Assembly (NCBI GenBank): GCA_022846095.1
Contig: AP025583.1
Location: 186,001 to 250,000, forward strand
DNA length: 64,000 bases
Source: Oscillospiraceae bacterium
GTDB lineage: Bacteria; Bacillota; Clostridia; Oscillospirales; Oscillospiraceae
Direction of reading: 5' to 3'
Both the position numbers and the translations under genes were made by a program. The notes under the pieces are model-generated. The model ran no database searches and was not told the DNA's origin. It worked only from the letters and a program-made list of their open reading frames with translations. Each line of letters starts with the position of its first letter. The stretch's first letter is position 1. Positions 11,016-18,618 of this stretch are shown one piece after another.

Positions 11016-12062
11016 TCAGGGGTCCAGCCCCAGCCGGGCGCGGATGTCCGCGCGCAGCGCAATCATCTCCGGGTAGGCGAAAAAGAACTCGTATTTCTCC
11101 CGCCGCACCCCGTCCTCCTCCGGCGGATCGTAGAACACGAAGTGGGAGAAGCACTCCGCGATGTCCTCGGACGGGTCGGTGGAGGCGTATTCGGTGAGGA
11201 ATTCGTCCTCGTGGCGGCGGTAGAAGTTAAAGGAGTCCAGGTCGGCCAGCCGGTCGTCCAGAAGCTCGCTCCAGAAGGCCTGGTAGAAGTCGTCCAGGTA
11301 GGAGCCCGGGTGGGCGACCATGCCCTCCTCGTTGTAGGTGGACACGGTCTGGTCGTCGGTGTAGTCCACCTGGGTCTCGTTGAGGGTCAGATAGTGGCAG
11401 TACTCGTGGAGCACCGTCTCGGTAAACCAGTCCCCGTCCCCCGCGTCCGCCGGGTCCACGGCGATCTCCCAGGCGGAGCCGTCGCCGTTCAGGGGGGTCA
11501 CGTAGGCCAGGGTCTCGTCCTGGCCGTCGGTAAAGACGGTGAAGCGGGTAAAGGCCTCAAAGGCCCCCTCGGGCAGCATGGCGGTCATCTGTTCCCAGAG
11601 GGAAACATAGTCCTCACCGCCGTACCCGCCCGCCGGGGCCACCTTCTTCTCCTGGAGCTGTCCGCCGGAGATGCGGTACTCGGCCAATATCCGCTCCCGG
11701 GGGTTCGTGTAGCCCCAGCCGCCTCCGCCGCCCAGGTATTTGACGGTGTAGCGCTCGTAGAGCTGGTGGAGCTTGTCCAGGAGGTAGGCCTCCTCCTGGG
11801 ACTTCTCGTAGCGGCCCTGCTCCAGCCGCTCCTGGCGCAGGGGCCAGAGCTTTTCCAGATAGCTCAGGGCGCGGCCGCGCTCCTGGGGGGTGACCAGCTG
11901 GCTGAGCAGGCCCAGCTGCGCGTCCAGCGTCCGGTCCAGCTCGGCGCTGTCCGGGGCGGACGTGGGCGCGGCGCTGGGCGCCGGGAGGCCGGCGGCCTCG
12001 CAGCCGGTAAAAAGGGCCGCCGTCAGCAGGACGGCGGCCGCAAGAAGGCAGGCTTTCCGCAT
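11016..12062 (-). CDS. Putative zinc-metallopeptidase lipoprotein
   Basis: A 348-residue protein with a lipoprotein signal (basic MRK, hydrophobic stretch, lipobox LFTGC with Cys at 21). At about residues 220-226 it has HEYCHYL, an HExxH zincin motif in the context TETVLHEYCHYLTL. ECFSHFVFYD near residue 310 may supply the third ligand or a structural equivalent. Expected location is the outer face of the membrane. No specific family is recognised, so peptidase activity is inferred from the motif alone. Confidence 0.75.
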   Translation of the reverse strand: MRKACLLAAAVLLTAALFTGCEAAGLPAPSAAPTSAPDSAELDRTLDAQLGLLSQLVTPQERGRALSYLEKLWPLRQERLEQGRYEKSQEEAYLLDKLHQLYERYTVKYLGGGGGWGYTNPRERILAEYRISGGQLQEKKVAPAGGYGGEDYVSLWEQMTAMLPEGAFEAFTRFTVFTDGQDETLAYVTPLNGDGSAWEIAVDPADAGDGDWFTETVLHEYCHYLTLNETQVDYTDDQTVSTYNEEGMVAHPGSYLDDFYQAFWSELLDDRLADLDSFNFYRRHEDEFLTEYASTDPSEDIAECFSHFVFYDPPEEDGVRREKYEFFFAYPEMIALRADIRARLGLDP

Positions 12063-12101
12063 GGGGTGTCCTCTCTTTCCGTATTTCCTTGCGTTAAGCT
12101 G

Positions 12102-12130
12102 ATTATACGGGAAAGAGCCTGGAAAAACAA
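12102..12130 (-). promoter_or_regulatory. Promoter of the lipoprotein-GNAT-PEBP operon
   Basis: Minus-strand TTGTTT (12125-12130) and TATAAT (12102-12107), spacer 17. Confidence 0.7.
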
Positions 12131-12147
12131 GGGGAACATGGGGCGCC

Positions 12148-13044
12148 TTACGTGTGGAAGAGCAGGGGGAAGCGCAGCTGCCGCGCGCCGAAAAGATCCT
12201 TCTTCCCGTTGAGGAAGAACAGGGTGCTCTCCTTCTCCCGCAGGGGGCGCACCGAGCAGGCGGCCCCGTCCCTGGGGGTGAAGCCCAGCACCACCCGGCG
12301 GGTCTCCGGCCCGGCCAGGGCGGCGGCGATCTTGGGCAGGGTGCAGCCCCCAGGGGCGAACACGTCGTGGAGGTGGAGGGTGGCGCCGTCCGCCTGGGCG
12401 ATGGCCACCGCCCGGCTCTCCTCCAGGTAGTAGACGCTCTCCCGCAGAGCGCCCAGGCATTCGTACATCAAAAGGCCCGGGCTGTGCTCGCAGGAACACA
12501 GGGAGAGGGGGTTGCCCCGGCCGTAGCGCTCCAGCAGCAGGGCGCGGTCGGCCTGGCGGGACAGGTCCAGCCGCCGGACCCGCTCCCCGCCGGCCTTGCC
12601 CTCCAGGCGCAGGGAGTGCAGGTACTCCCGGGCGGGGGCGAAGCCGAATTTGGGGTAGAAGTCCAGCACCGAGCTGTTGGCGTAGAGGAAGACCGCGTCG
12701 CACTTGTCCGCCCAGTCGGTGAGCACCCGGGCCATCAGGAAATGCTGCAGCCCCCGGTTGCGGAACTCGGCGTCGGTCATCACGGTGCCCAGCTGCACGG
12801 CGTGCACGCTGCGCCCCAGGATCTGTAAATCCAAGGGGCTGACCGAGATGTTGGCCACCACCCGCCCCCCGGAAAACAGGGAGTGGACGCGGTAGCGGTC
12901 ATCCCAATAGCCCTCCTGGAACCAGCGCTCAAAGCTGTTGCCGAACACACGCCCGGCGAGGGAATCGAAGCTGGCGCGCAGGGCCTTGTCGTCCTGGTAG
13001 TCCGTGCGGTATTCAAACTGGGAGCCGTCGATAGTAATTTCCAT
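12148..13044 (-). CDS. GNAT-family acetyltransferase (Eis-like N-domain)
   Basis: A 298-residue protein. The N-terminal half has the GNAT core: VVANISVSPLDLQILGRSV, then the acetyl-CoA loop TDAEFRNRGLQHFLM at about 92-106 and FYPKFGFAPAREY. The C-terminal half is longer than a simple GNAT and resembles the second domain of Eis-like proteins. AAAGGAG precedes the ATG by about ten bases. It lies downstream of ilvE across a strong hairpin. Confidence 0.85.
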   Translation of the reverse strand: MEITIDGSQFEYRTDYQDDKALRASFDSLAGRVFGNSFERWFQEGYWDDRYRVHSLFSGGRVVANISVSPLDLQILGRSVHAVQLGTVMTDAEFRNRGLQHFLMARVLTDWADKCDAVFLYANSSVLDFYPKFGFAPAREYLHSLRLEGKAGGERVRRLDLSRQADRALLLERYGRGNPLSLCSCEHSPGLLMYECLGALRESVYYLEESRAVAIAQADGATLHLHDVFAPGGCTLPKIAAALAGPETRRVVLGFTPRDGAACSVRPLREKESTLFFLNGKKDLFGARQLRFPLLFHT

Positions 13045-13074
13045 TTATTCCAGATACTCCTTTGACGCAGAAGA

Positions 13075-13110
13075 GCAGCAGGACGGGTAAGCGCTTACCC
13101 GTCCTGCTGC
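13075..13110. terminator. 36-base perfect palindrome, probable terminator of ilvE
   Basis: GCAGCAGGACGGGTAAGC (13075-13092) is followed directly by its exact inverse (13093-13110). The T-run is weak, so an additional operator role for the acetyltransferase start nearby cannot be excluded. Confidence 0.65.
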
Positions 13111-13131
13111 CGCGTATCAATTTTAACCCGG

Positions 13132-14199
13132 TTAACAGATCTTCACGGTCCAGCCGTAGGGGTCCTCCAGGGCGCCCCACTGGATGCCGGTGAGAGTGTC
13201 GTACAGCTTCTGGGTCAGCGCCCCGATCTGTTCGCCGCCGATGGTGCAGGAGCGTTCGCTCCAGCCCATCTCCCCGATGGGGGAGACCACGGCGGCGGTG
13301 CCGGTGCCCCAGGCCTCCTCCAGCGCGCCGGATTCGGCGGCGTCGAAGAGCTCCTCGGCGGTGATGAGCCGCTCACTGACGGGGACGTCCCAGGCGCGCA
13401 GCAGGTCCAGGCAGGACTTGCGGGTGATGCCGGGCAGCACCGAGCCGGTGAGCGCGGGGGTGATCACCTCGCCCGCCACCTTGAACATGACGTTCATGGA
13501 GCCCACTTCCTCGATGTACCTGCGCTCCACGCCGTCCAGCCACAGGACCTGGGCGTAGCCCCGCTGTTCGGCCCGTTCGCTGGCCCGGATGGAGGCGGCG
13601 TAGTTGCCGCCGCACTTGGTGTGCCCCGTGCCGCCGTGGACGGCGCGCACGTCGTCGTTCTCCACGTAGATGCGCACCGGGTTGATGCCCTCTTTATAGT
13701 ACGCGCCCACGGGGCAGCATATGACGCAGAACAGGTAGCTGTGGGAGGCGTGGACCCCCAGGCTGGCGTCGGTGGCGATGATGAAGGGGCGGATGTACAG
13801 GCTGGTGCCGGGCGCGTCCGGCACCCAGTCGGCCTCCAGCTTCACCAGCTGGCGGATGGCCTCGAACGCGGCCTCCTCGGGCAGCTGGGGGATGCACAGC
13901 CGCTCGCAGGAGCTGTTGATGCGCTTCACGTTCTCCATGGGCCGGAAGAGCTGCACGCCGCCGTCGGGGGTGCGGTAGGCCTTCATGCCCTCAAAGACCT
14001 CCTGCGCGTAGTGGAACACCATGGCGGAGGGGTCCAGGGCGAGGGGGGCGTAGGGGACAATGCGGCCGTCGTGCCAGCCCTGCCCGGCGTCGTAGTCCAT
14101 CAGGAACATGTGGTCGGTAAAGGTCTTGCCAAAGACCAGGGTCTTGGGGTCGGGCTTGGGCTTCAAGGTGCTGGAGCGGGTGACGGGGTACTCGTACAT
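13132..14199 (-). CDS. ilvE: Branched-chain amino acid aminotransferase
   Basis: A 355-residue PLP enzyme of fold type IV with the length of class II BCATs. Visible motifs are AMVFHYAQEVFEGMKAYR (residues 62-79), SLYIRPFIIATD and TGHTKCGGNYAAS, where the Lys forms the Schiff base. The C-terminal EEAWGTGTAAVVSPIGEMG is the cofactor phosphate loop. It transfers amino groups between branched-chain 2-oxo acids and glutamate. It is monocistronic with a good promoter. Confidence 0.97.
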   Translation of the reverse strand: MYEYPVTRSSTLKPKPDPKTLVFGKTFTDHMFLMDYDAGQGWHDGRIVPYAPLALDPSAMVFHYAQEVFEGMKAYRTPDGGVQLFRPMENVKRINSSCERLCIPQLPEEAAFEAIRQLVKLEADWVPDAPGTSLYIRPFIIATDASLGVHASHSYLFCVICCPVGAYYKEGINPVRIYVENDDVRAVHGGTGHTKCGGNYAASIRASERAEQRGYAQVLWLDGVERRYIEEVGSMNVMFKVAGEVITPALTGSVLPGITRKSCLDLLRAWDVPVSERLITAEELFDAAESGALEEAWGTGTAAVVSPIGEMGWSERSCTIGGEQIGALTQKLYDTLTGIQWGALEDPYGWTVKIC

Positions 14200-14300
14200 G
14201 GCGGCGGCCTCCTCAAACTCATTCGTTTGACGATTATTATTACACCCTTTCAGGGAGAAGAATGTAAAGCGTGATACAATTTAGCGGTTGAATTATGACT

Positions 14301-14329
14301 ATTATACCAGCTTGGCCGCCGCCGCGCAA
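14301..14329 (-). promoter_or_regulatory. Promoter of ilvE
   Basis: Minus-strand TTGCGC (14324-14329) and TATAAT (14301-14306), spacer 17, leaving a 5' leader of about 95 bases with no clear T-box motif. Confidence 0.7.
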
Positions 14330-14341
14330 GGGGGACGCGGC

Positions 14342-14486
14342 CCGTCATTGCTAGGAGGCCCGGCGGGGCCGACGCGGCAATCCGTTTCATCCCCGTAGCG
14401 TAGGGGCCGATGCCCACATCGGCCCGCCGTTCCAGGCCCGTAGGGGCGATTCACGAATCGCCCGTCCACCCTCGGCCGCCTTTATC
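14342..14486. repeat. Composite intergenic repeat, copy 1
   Basis: About 145 bases made of three modules: GTCATTGC with a GGAGGCCCGG hairpin and GACGCGGCAATCCGT; a palindrome TAGGGGCCGATGCCCACATC; and a palindrome TAGGGGCGATTCACGAATCG. A near-identical full copy lies at 35731-35876. Partial copies are at 16332-16360 and 33237-33266. With the ilvE promoter it fills the gene-free stretch 14200-14505. Confidence 0.9.
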
Positions 14487-14505
14487 ACATAAAAGGGAGA
14501 GCGGC

Positions 14506-14985
14506 TCAGCCGCCGGGCGCCTCCTCCGGAGCGGCGGGCGGGGACGTGCGGATAAACCGGCGCAGGAAGCCCAGCCCGGCCCCCATCAGCGCCGCGCCCA
14601 GCCCCACGTAGAAGGGCCCCAGGATGGGCGGGGGCACCAGCCCTGAGCGGCGCAGCAGGATGCCGAAGGTCATCATGCCCGCCATGAGCAGATAGCTCTT
14701 TTTGTCAAAGAAGTAGAGGATCATCACCCGGGCCTCCTCATAGGCCAGGATGCGCCCGGTGTGCCTGCGCACCAGCTTGCGGAAGATCATCAGGAAAAAG
14801 GCCAGAAAGACGGCCAGCGCCCCCAGGCAGGGCAGGGGGGAGAGCCCCCGGGCCAGAAAGCCGGGCCAGCCCAGCCGCGCGATGTTGAAGCCCGCGGCCA
14901 GCCACACCAGCCCGGCAGTGAGCAGCAGCCCCCGGGGCGGCACCTTGGGCAGGCGGGCGGCGATCCGGCGGAGCAACGCGCTCAC
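14506..14985 (-). CDS. Small membrane protein of the TetR-controlled pair
   Basis: A 159-residue protein. The GTG at 14985 overlaps the stop of the upstream gene in GTGA, implying coupled translation. There are about four hydrophobic segments (GLLLTAGLVWLAAGFNI; LPCLGALAVFLAFFLMIF; LMAGMMTFGILL; PILGPFYVGLGAALMGAG) with a basic cytoplasmic loop RKLVRRHTGRILAYEEAR between the second and third. No family is recognised. Sharing an operon with another membrane protein suggests a two-part membrane complex. The function is unknown. Confidence 0.75.
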   Translation of the reverse strand: MSALLRRIAARLPKVPPRGLLLTAGLVWLAAGFNIARLGWPGFLARGLSPLPCLGALAVFLAFFLMIFRKLVRRHTGRILAYEEARVMILYFFDKKSYLLMAGMMTFGILLRRSGLVPPPILGPFYVGLGAALMGAGLGFLRRFIRTSPPAAPEEAPGG

Positions 14986-15647
14986 TGCGCCCGCTCCCGC
15001 CGGTAGGCCCCGAAGCCCATCAGCACGATCCACACGTAGGCCACGGTTTTGGGGATCATCAGCATCCCCACAGGGGGCACGGCCTCGGCGAAGAGCACCA
15101 CGGGGATGTAGAAGCCGAAGCTCAGGGTCACGGCCAGCCACATCCAGCGGAACGCCCGGTCGCCCGTGCGGCGGGCCTCCCGGTAGAAAATCACGATGAT
15201 GATAAGCCCCAGCACGGCGAAGGGCAGGTTGCGCAGCACCCCCCACAGCAGGGGCGGATTGTAGACCAGCCACTGGTTCTGGGGAAAGAGGCACAGGGCC
15301 ACGCGCAGCGCGGCCAGCGCCCACACCGCCCCGGTCAGGCCGGCCCGGCCCTCCACGCGGAAATGGGAGCGCCAGACGTAGTACAGCAGCACGTAAAAGA
15401 TTGTCATGGTGATGGAGGTGACGAATTTGCCCGCCCCCAGGGCGGCGGCGTGGTGCTCCAGCCCATCGGTGCACAGAGCGAACGCCCGGGGCACCAGGTG
15501 GAAGGCGTCCCCGCAGCCCAGGATGACCGCCATCCAGCCGAAGAGGCGGATGGGGCGGGTTTTGGCCCCCCGGACCATCAGCACGCCCAGGGTGATGACG
15601 GTGCAGAGGTACAAAACGTCGAATGCGGTCTCAAAAATAGCCTGCAT
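14982..15647 (-). CDS. Integral membrane protein of unknown function
   Basis: A 221-residue protein with about seven hydrophobic segments, starting with FDVLYLCTVITLGVLMV and ending with TVAYVWIVLMGFGAY. CGDAFHLVPRAFAL and the YREARRTGDRAFRWMW loop are notable. AAAGGAG lies eleven bases before the ATG at 15647. The gene sits directly behind a tetR gene, and a 13-bp palindrome identical to the one at the tetR promoter lies 20 bases before its start. No family is recognised; a repressed transport or resistance function is a guess from context. Confidence 0.75.
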   Translation of the reverse strand: MQAIFETAFDVLYLCTVITLGVLMVRGAKTRPIRLFGWMAVILGCGDAFHLVPRAFALCTDGLEHHAAALGAGKFVTSITMTIFYVLLYYVWRSHFRVEGRAGLTGAVWALAALRVALCLFPQNQWLVYNPPLLWGVLRNLPFAVLGLIIIVIFYREARRTGDRAFRWMWLAVTLSFGFYIPVVLFAEAVPPVGMLMIPKTVAYVWIVLMGFGAYRRERAQ

Positions 15648-15666
15648 AGTAGAAAAACTCCTTTTC

Positions 15667-15679
15667 TGAACAATGTTCA
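15667..15679. promoter_or_regulatory. TetR operator site 2
   Basis: TGAACAATGTTCA, identical to the site at the tetR promoter, placed between the tetR terminator hairpin and the ribosome site of the membrane gene pair. Confidence 0.75.
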
Positions 15680-15693
15680 CTGATTGACAGAAG

Positions 15694-15716
15694 AAAATCC
15701 GCTGTCTGCGGATTTT
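15694..15716 (-). terminator. Hairpin at the end of tetR
   Basis: AAAATCCGC / GCGGATTTT (15694-15702 and 15708-15716), followed on the minus strand by CTTCTGTC. It is weak, so partial read-through from tetR into the membrane genes is plausible. Confidence 0.5.
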
Positions 15717-16270
15717 CAGCGCAGGACGGCCTCCAGCAGCCGCCGGAGGTAGGCGCAGTCCTCCCGGCCCGCCCGGAGCAGGGCCATCATATTGGAGAAG
15801 ACGAAGTCCACGAAGTCCTCCCGTTGGGCCGCCGGGCCCGAGCGGGGGGCGGCGGGGTCGCCCTCCAGGGCGTGGAGCAGGCCGGACTTGAGGTGGGTGA
15901 AGCAGCGCTCCTCCAGCGCCCGGCCCTTCTGCCGCTCCTCGGCCCCCAGGGCGGAGACCTGCCGCAGCCAGTCGGAGCGGAAGGCGGCCAGATCCACCCG
16001 CAGCTCCTCGTACAGGCGGCCCACGTAGTCGGGGAAGGGCTCGCCGGGGCGGGGGGCGCAGGTCTCCCGGTGGGCCGCGCCGCGCCAGAAGTCCTCGATG
16101 ACGGCGGCGATCAGATCGGCCTTGGTGGGGAAGTAGTTGTACAGGGAGCCCACGGCCACGCCGCACGCGGCGGCCACCGCCCGGATGTTCACCGCAGAAA
16201 GGCCCTGGGCGTAGGCGATCTCCTTGGCGGCGGCCAGAAGCTGGCCCCGGCTGGTGACGGACTTGTTCAC
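15716..16270 (-). CDS. TetR/AcrR-family repressor
   Basis: A 184-residue protein. The start is taken as the GTG at 16270 because GGAGGG lies six bases upstream and the promoter's transcription start (about 16292) leaves no room for the more distal in-frame ATG. Residues 9-55 hold the HTH (GQLLAAAKEIAYAQG, then IRAVAAACGVAVGSLYNYFP). The remaining helical domain is a divergent ligand pocket. It probably represses itself and the membrane gene pair downstream through two identical operators. Confidence 0.92.
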   Translation of the reverse strand: MNKSVTSRGQLLAAAKEIAYAQGLSAVNIRAVAAACGVAVGSLYNYFPTKADLIAAVIEDFWRGAAHRETCAPRPGEPFPDYVGRLYEELRVDLAAFRSDWLRQVSALGAEERQKGRALEERCFTHLKSGLLHALEGDPAAPRSGPAAQREDFVDFVFSNMMALLRAGREDCAYLRRLLEAVLR

Positions 16271-16286
16271 GGCGTACCCTCCATTC

Positions 16287-16299
16287 TGAACAATGTTCA
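16287..16299. promoter_or_regulatory. TetR operator site 1
   Basis: TGAACAATGTTCA, beginning at the last base of the tetR -10 box and covering the expected transcription start, the ideal position for autorepression. Confidence 0.8.
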
Positions 16300-16327
16300 T
16301 TATAGCCCAAACAGCGTACGCTGTCAA
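16299..16327 (-). promoter_or_regulatory. Consensus promoter of tetR
   Basis: Minus-strand TTGACA (16322-16327) and TATAAT (16299-16304) with a 17-base spacer: a perfect sigma-A promoter, consistent with a gene that needs repression. Confidence 0.9.
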
Positions 16328-16331
16328 GGGG

Positions 16332-16360
16332 GCGGGCGATTCGTGAATCGCCCCTACGCC
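16332..16360. repeat. Partial intergenic repeat (GATTC palindrome module, inverted)
   Basis: GGGCGATTCGTGAATCGCCC followed by CTACG: the inverse of the module in the composite repeats at 14342 and 35731. Its CTA supplies the TAG stop of the ribbon-helix-helix gene. Confidence 0.85.
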
Positions 16361-16503
16361 TGTTCCGTCAGTTTCCAGTACTCCTTCAACGCCTGATTGA
16401 TGTAGCTGGAGACGGAGCGGTCATCCTCCTCCGCCTTGAGCTTCAGACGCTCCAAAATGGGCTCGTCCAAGGTAATGCTGAGTTTTACTTTTAATGGCTT
16501 CAT
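16354..16503 (-). CDS. Ribbon-helix-helix (CopG-like) small DNA-binding protein
   Basis: A 49-residue protein from the ATG at 16503. The pattern KVKLSITLDEPILERLKLKAEE then RSVSSYINQALKEYWK is the beta strand plus two helices of MetJ/Arc/CopG proteins. No toxin partner is adjacent on the same strand, so it may be an orphan antitoxin or a small repressor. The stop codon lies inside a dispersed repeat, so the original C-terminus may have been longer. Confidence 0.75.
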   Translation of the reverse strand: MKPLKVKLSITLDEPILERLKLKAEEDDRSVSSYINQALKEYWKLTEQA

Positions 16504-16598
16504 AATTATCACCCGATAATTACTATATAAGTTCATCGCATGCGCTATTGTATTATCGCCTTAAATCGCCTATAATAGCCTAAAAGGAGGCGGCATTC

Positions 16599-16871
16599 AT
16601 GAAGGTACTGGATTTGCTTTTTCGCAAGTGCACAATGTACTGCGACGGCAGTCTCAGCCGGGAACCGGAGGTGGAACGTCTGCAGCTGGAGCTGGCCGAA
16701 TTGGAAGTGAAGCTGCGCGAGGAGGTGGGGGAATCCTTCGCGCACTATGTGGATCTCCAGTGCGAGGAGACGGGCTGCATGAACCGGCACTACTTCGCCT
16801 GCGGCTTCCAGATGGGGGTGGAGGCCGCGCGCGGAAAAATCAGCAGCGGTATTCAGGAGCCCGGCGCGTAA
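16599..16871 (+). CDS. Small hypothetical protein, DUF6809-like
   Basis: A 90-residue protein with AAAGGAGG upstream. It has a heptad-rich helix (EVERLQLELAELEVKLREEVG) and ends in a short helix around HYFACGFQMGVEAARG, a layout like the small DUF6809 proteins of gut Firmicutes (uncertain). Four Cys residues (11, 54, 60, 68 region) are unusual for its size. It is divergent from the ribbon-helix-helix gene 95 bases away. Its last residues and stop are part of a terminator hairpin. Confidence 0.65.
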   Translation: MKVLDLLFRKCTMYCDGSLSREPEVERLQLELAELEVKLREEVGESFAHYVDLQCEETGCMNRHYFACGFQMGVEAARGKISSGIQEPGA

Positions 16872-16885
16872 CGCGCCGGGCTCCT
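16855..16885 (+). terminator. Terminator with stop codon in the loop
   Basis: AGGAGCCCGGCGCG (16855-16868) pairs with 16872-16885; the three-base loop is the TAA stop, followed by TTGCGCTTT. Almost the same stem occurs at 8100-8131. Confidence 0.85.
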
Positions 16886-16972
16886 TGCGCTTTGGAAGTA
16901 CGCCAGTGGGCAAAAATTACGACATAATCATGTTATGTGACCAAAAGTCCCTGGATTCAAGCGCCGAAATCC

Positions 16973-17002
16973 TTTACTTCCACTGGTATTATGTGTTATA
17001 CT
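16973..17002 (+). promoter_or_regulatory. Putative promoter of the DUF1836 gene
   Basis: TTTACT (16973-16978) and TATACT (16997-17002), spacer 18. Confidence 0.4.
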
Positions 17003-17054
17003 GGTACGGAAATGCCGTGATGTAATTTTGAAAACCACGAAGGAGGGCTTTTCG

Positions 17055-17591
17055 GTGGAGGAACTGGAGGAATTAAAGCAGCGCATGACCACGGAGCGGC
17101 CCCAGCCGTGGGATGCGTTTCCGGACATCGGGCTGTATATGGATCAGATCATCTCCTATATGCCCCGGCAGCTCATCAACTACGGGGACGCGGAGCTGTT
17201 GACCTCGGCCATGGTGAACAACTACATTAAGGACGGCATGCTGCCCCGGGCGGAGGGCAAGCGCTACTCCCGGGTGCACCTGGCCTATCTGACGGCCATC
17301 TGCGTGCTCAAGCAGGTGCTGTCGGTCAAGCAGGCCAGCCTGCTGATCGCGGCGGGGGTGGAGCACAAGGGGGGCGACTCCGAGGAGCTTTACCGCTACT
17401 TCTGCGACAAGCTGGACACGGCCCTGACCGACACGGCCCAGCGCCTGGACACCCAGGGGGACGTGGACGACCTGCCACGGCTCGCCCTGAGCCTGGCCCT
17501 GCGCAGCTACGCCGACCGCCTGGCCTGCCAGCGGGTGCTGGACGTGCTGGCGGAGCGCTGCCCCGAGAAGGCGCCCAAGGGCAAAAAGTAG
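17055..17591 (+). CDS. DUF1836-family predicted regulator
   Basis: A 178-residue protein. Start GTG at 17055 is chosen for the AGGAGG eight bases upstream; an in-frame TTG at 17028 has no such site. The DUF1836 core is visible: MDQIISYMPRQL, LLTSAMVNNYIKDGMLP, RYSRVHLAYLTAICVLKQVL and VKQASLLIAAG, with a MerR-like winged helix in which a new-copy (VNNYIKDGMLP) segment precedes a helix bundle. It is presumed to bind DNA; its targets are unknown. It precedes the degV pair on the same strand. Confidence 0.85.
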   Translation: MEELEELKQRMTTERPQPWDAFPDIGLYMDQIISYMPRQLINYGDAELLTSAMVNNYIKDGMLPRAEGKRYSRVHLAYLTAICVLKQVLSVKQASLLIAAGVEHKGGDSEELYRYFCDKLDTALTDTAQRLDTQGDVDDLPRLALSLALRSYADRLACQRVLDVLAERCPEKAPKGKK

Positions 17592-17660
17592 CGGAAACGG
17601 GCAAATTGTGAATCCGGGCGGGAGAGGCCGCCCTCAACTATACTGGAGGTTATCATTGTC

Positions 17661-18533
17661 ATGAGCGAATTTTTGATTGTTACCGATTCGGCGGCAGACC
17701 TGAGCGCGGAGATGGTCGCGGAGCTGGGGGTGGAGGTCTACCCCCTGTCCTTCACCATCCAGGGCAAGACCATGCACAACTACCCGGACAACCGGGACAT
17801 GGACCCCAAGGCGTTTTACGCCCTGCTGCGCGGGGGCGAGACGGCCACCACCGCCGCCGTCAACGTCAGCGACTACACCACCGGGCTGGAGCCCGTTTTG
17901 GCCGGCGGCACCGACGTGCTGATCCTGGCCTTCTCCTCCGGGCTGTCGGCCACCTACCAGAGCGCCTGCATCGCGGCGGACGAGCTGCGGGAGAAGTTCC
18001 CGGAGCGGAAGATCTACGTGGTGGACACCCTTTGCGCCTCCCTGGGCGAGGGGCTTATCGTCTGGCACGCCGTGCAGCAGAAGAAGGCGGGCAAGAGCAT
18101 TGAGGAGGTCCGGGACTGGGTGGAGGACAACAAGCTCAGCCTCTGCCACTGGTTCACCGTGGACGACCTGCACTTCCTCAAGCGGGGCGGCCGGGTGAGC
18201 GCGGCCACCGCCGTGGTGGGCTCCATGCTCCAGATTAAGCCGGTGATGCACGTGGACGACGAGGGCCACCTCATCAATATGGCCAAGGCCCGCGGCCGCT
18301 CCGCCTCCCTCAAGGCCCTGGTGGATCACATGCAGGAGACCGCTATTGACCCCGGCGAGCAGGTGGTGTTCATCAGCCACGGCGACTGCGAGGAGGAGGC
18401 CATGCAGGTGGCCGAGGACGTGAAGCGGCGCTTCGGCACCAAGGTGGTGCGCCTGAACAACGTGGGCCCCGTGGTGGGCGGCCACTCCGGCCCCGGCACC
18501 ATGGCCCTGTTCTTCCTGGGGACAAAACGGTAA
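17661..18533 (+). CDS. DegV-family fatty-acid-binding protein, copy 1
   Basis: A 290-residue protein of the DegV family, whose Gram-positive members (FakB) bind free fatty acids for phosphorylation by FakA. Family landmarks: IVTDSAADLS at the N-terminus, AFSSGLSATYQSA with the conserved fatty-acid/phosphate loop, VVDTLCASLGEG, FLKRGGRVSAATAVVGSML-like spacing and the C-terminal GPVVGGHSGPGTMALFF. It is followed 85 bases later by a paralogue of exactly the same length. No FakA kinase is in the window. Confidence 0.93.
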   Translation: MSEFLIVTDSAADLSAEMVAELGVEVYPLSFTIQGKTMHNYPDNRDMDPKAFYALLRGGETATTAAVNVSDYTTGLEPVLAGGTDVLILAFSSGLSATYQSACIAADELREKFPERKIYVVDTLCASLGEGLIVWHAVQQKKAGKSIEEVRDWVEDNKLSLCHWFTVDDLHFLKRGGRVSAATAVVGSMLQIKPVMHVDDEGHLINMAKARGRSASLKALVDHMQETAIDPGEQVVFISHGDCEEEAMQVAEDVKRRFGTKVVRLNNVGPVVGGHSGPGTMALFFLGTKR

Positions 18534-18542
18534 AATCGACCC

Positions 18543-18571
18543 TGTTCCCGGGAAATCTTTTGTGCTATAAT
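18543..18571 (+). promoter_or_regulatory. Putative promoter of the second degV gene
   Basis: A perfect TATAAT (18566-18571) with a poor -35 (TGTTCC, 18543-18548). Suggests the two degV genes can be expressed separately. Confidence 0.4.
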
Positions 18572-18618
18572 GGCGGATAGAACGAAAAAGCAGTGCGCTT
18601 TTAGGGGGGTACTTTGCC

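Noticed and set aside
17639-17644. TATACT as promoter of the first degV gene
   Set aside because: It abuts the GGAGG ribosome site, leaving no room for a transcription start upstream of it.
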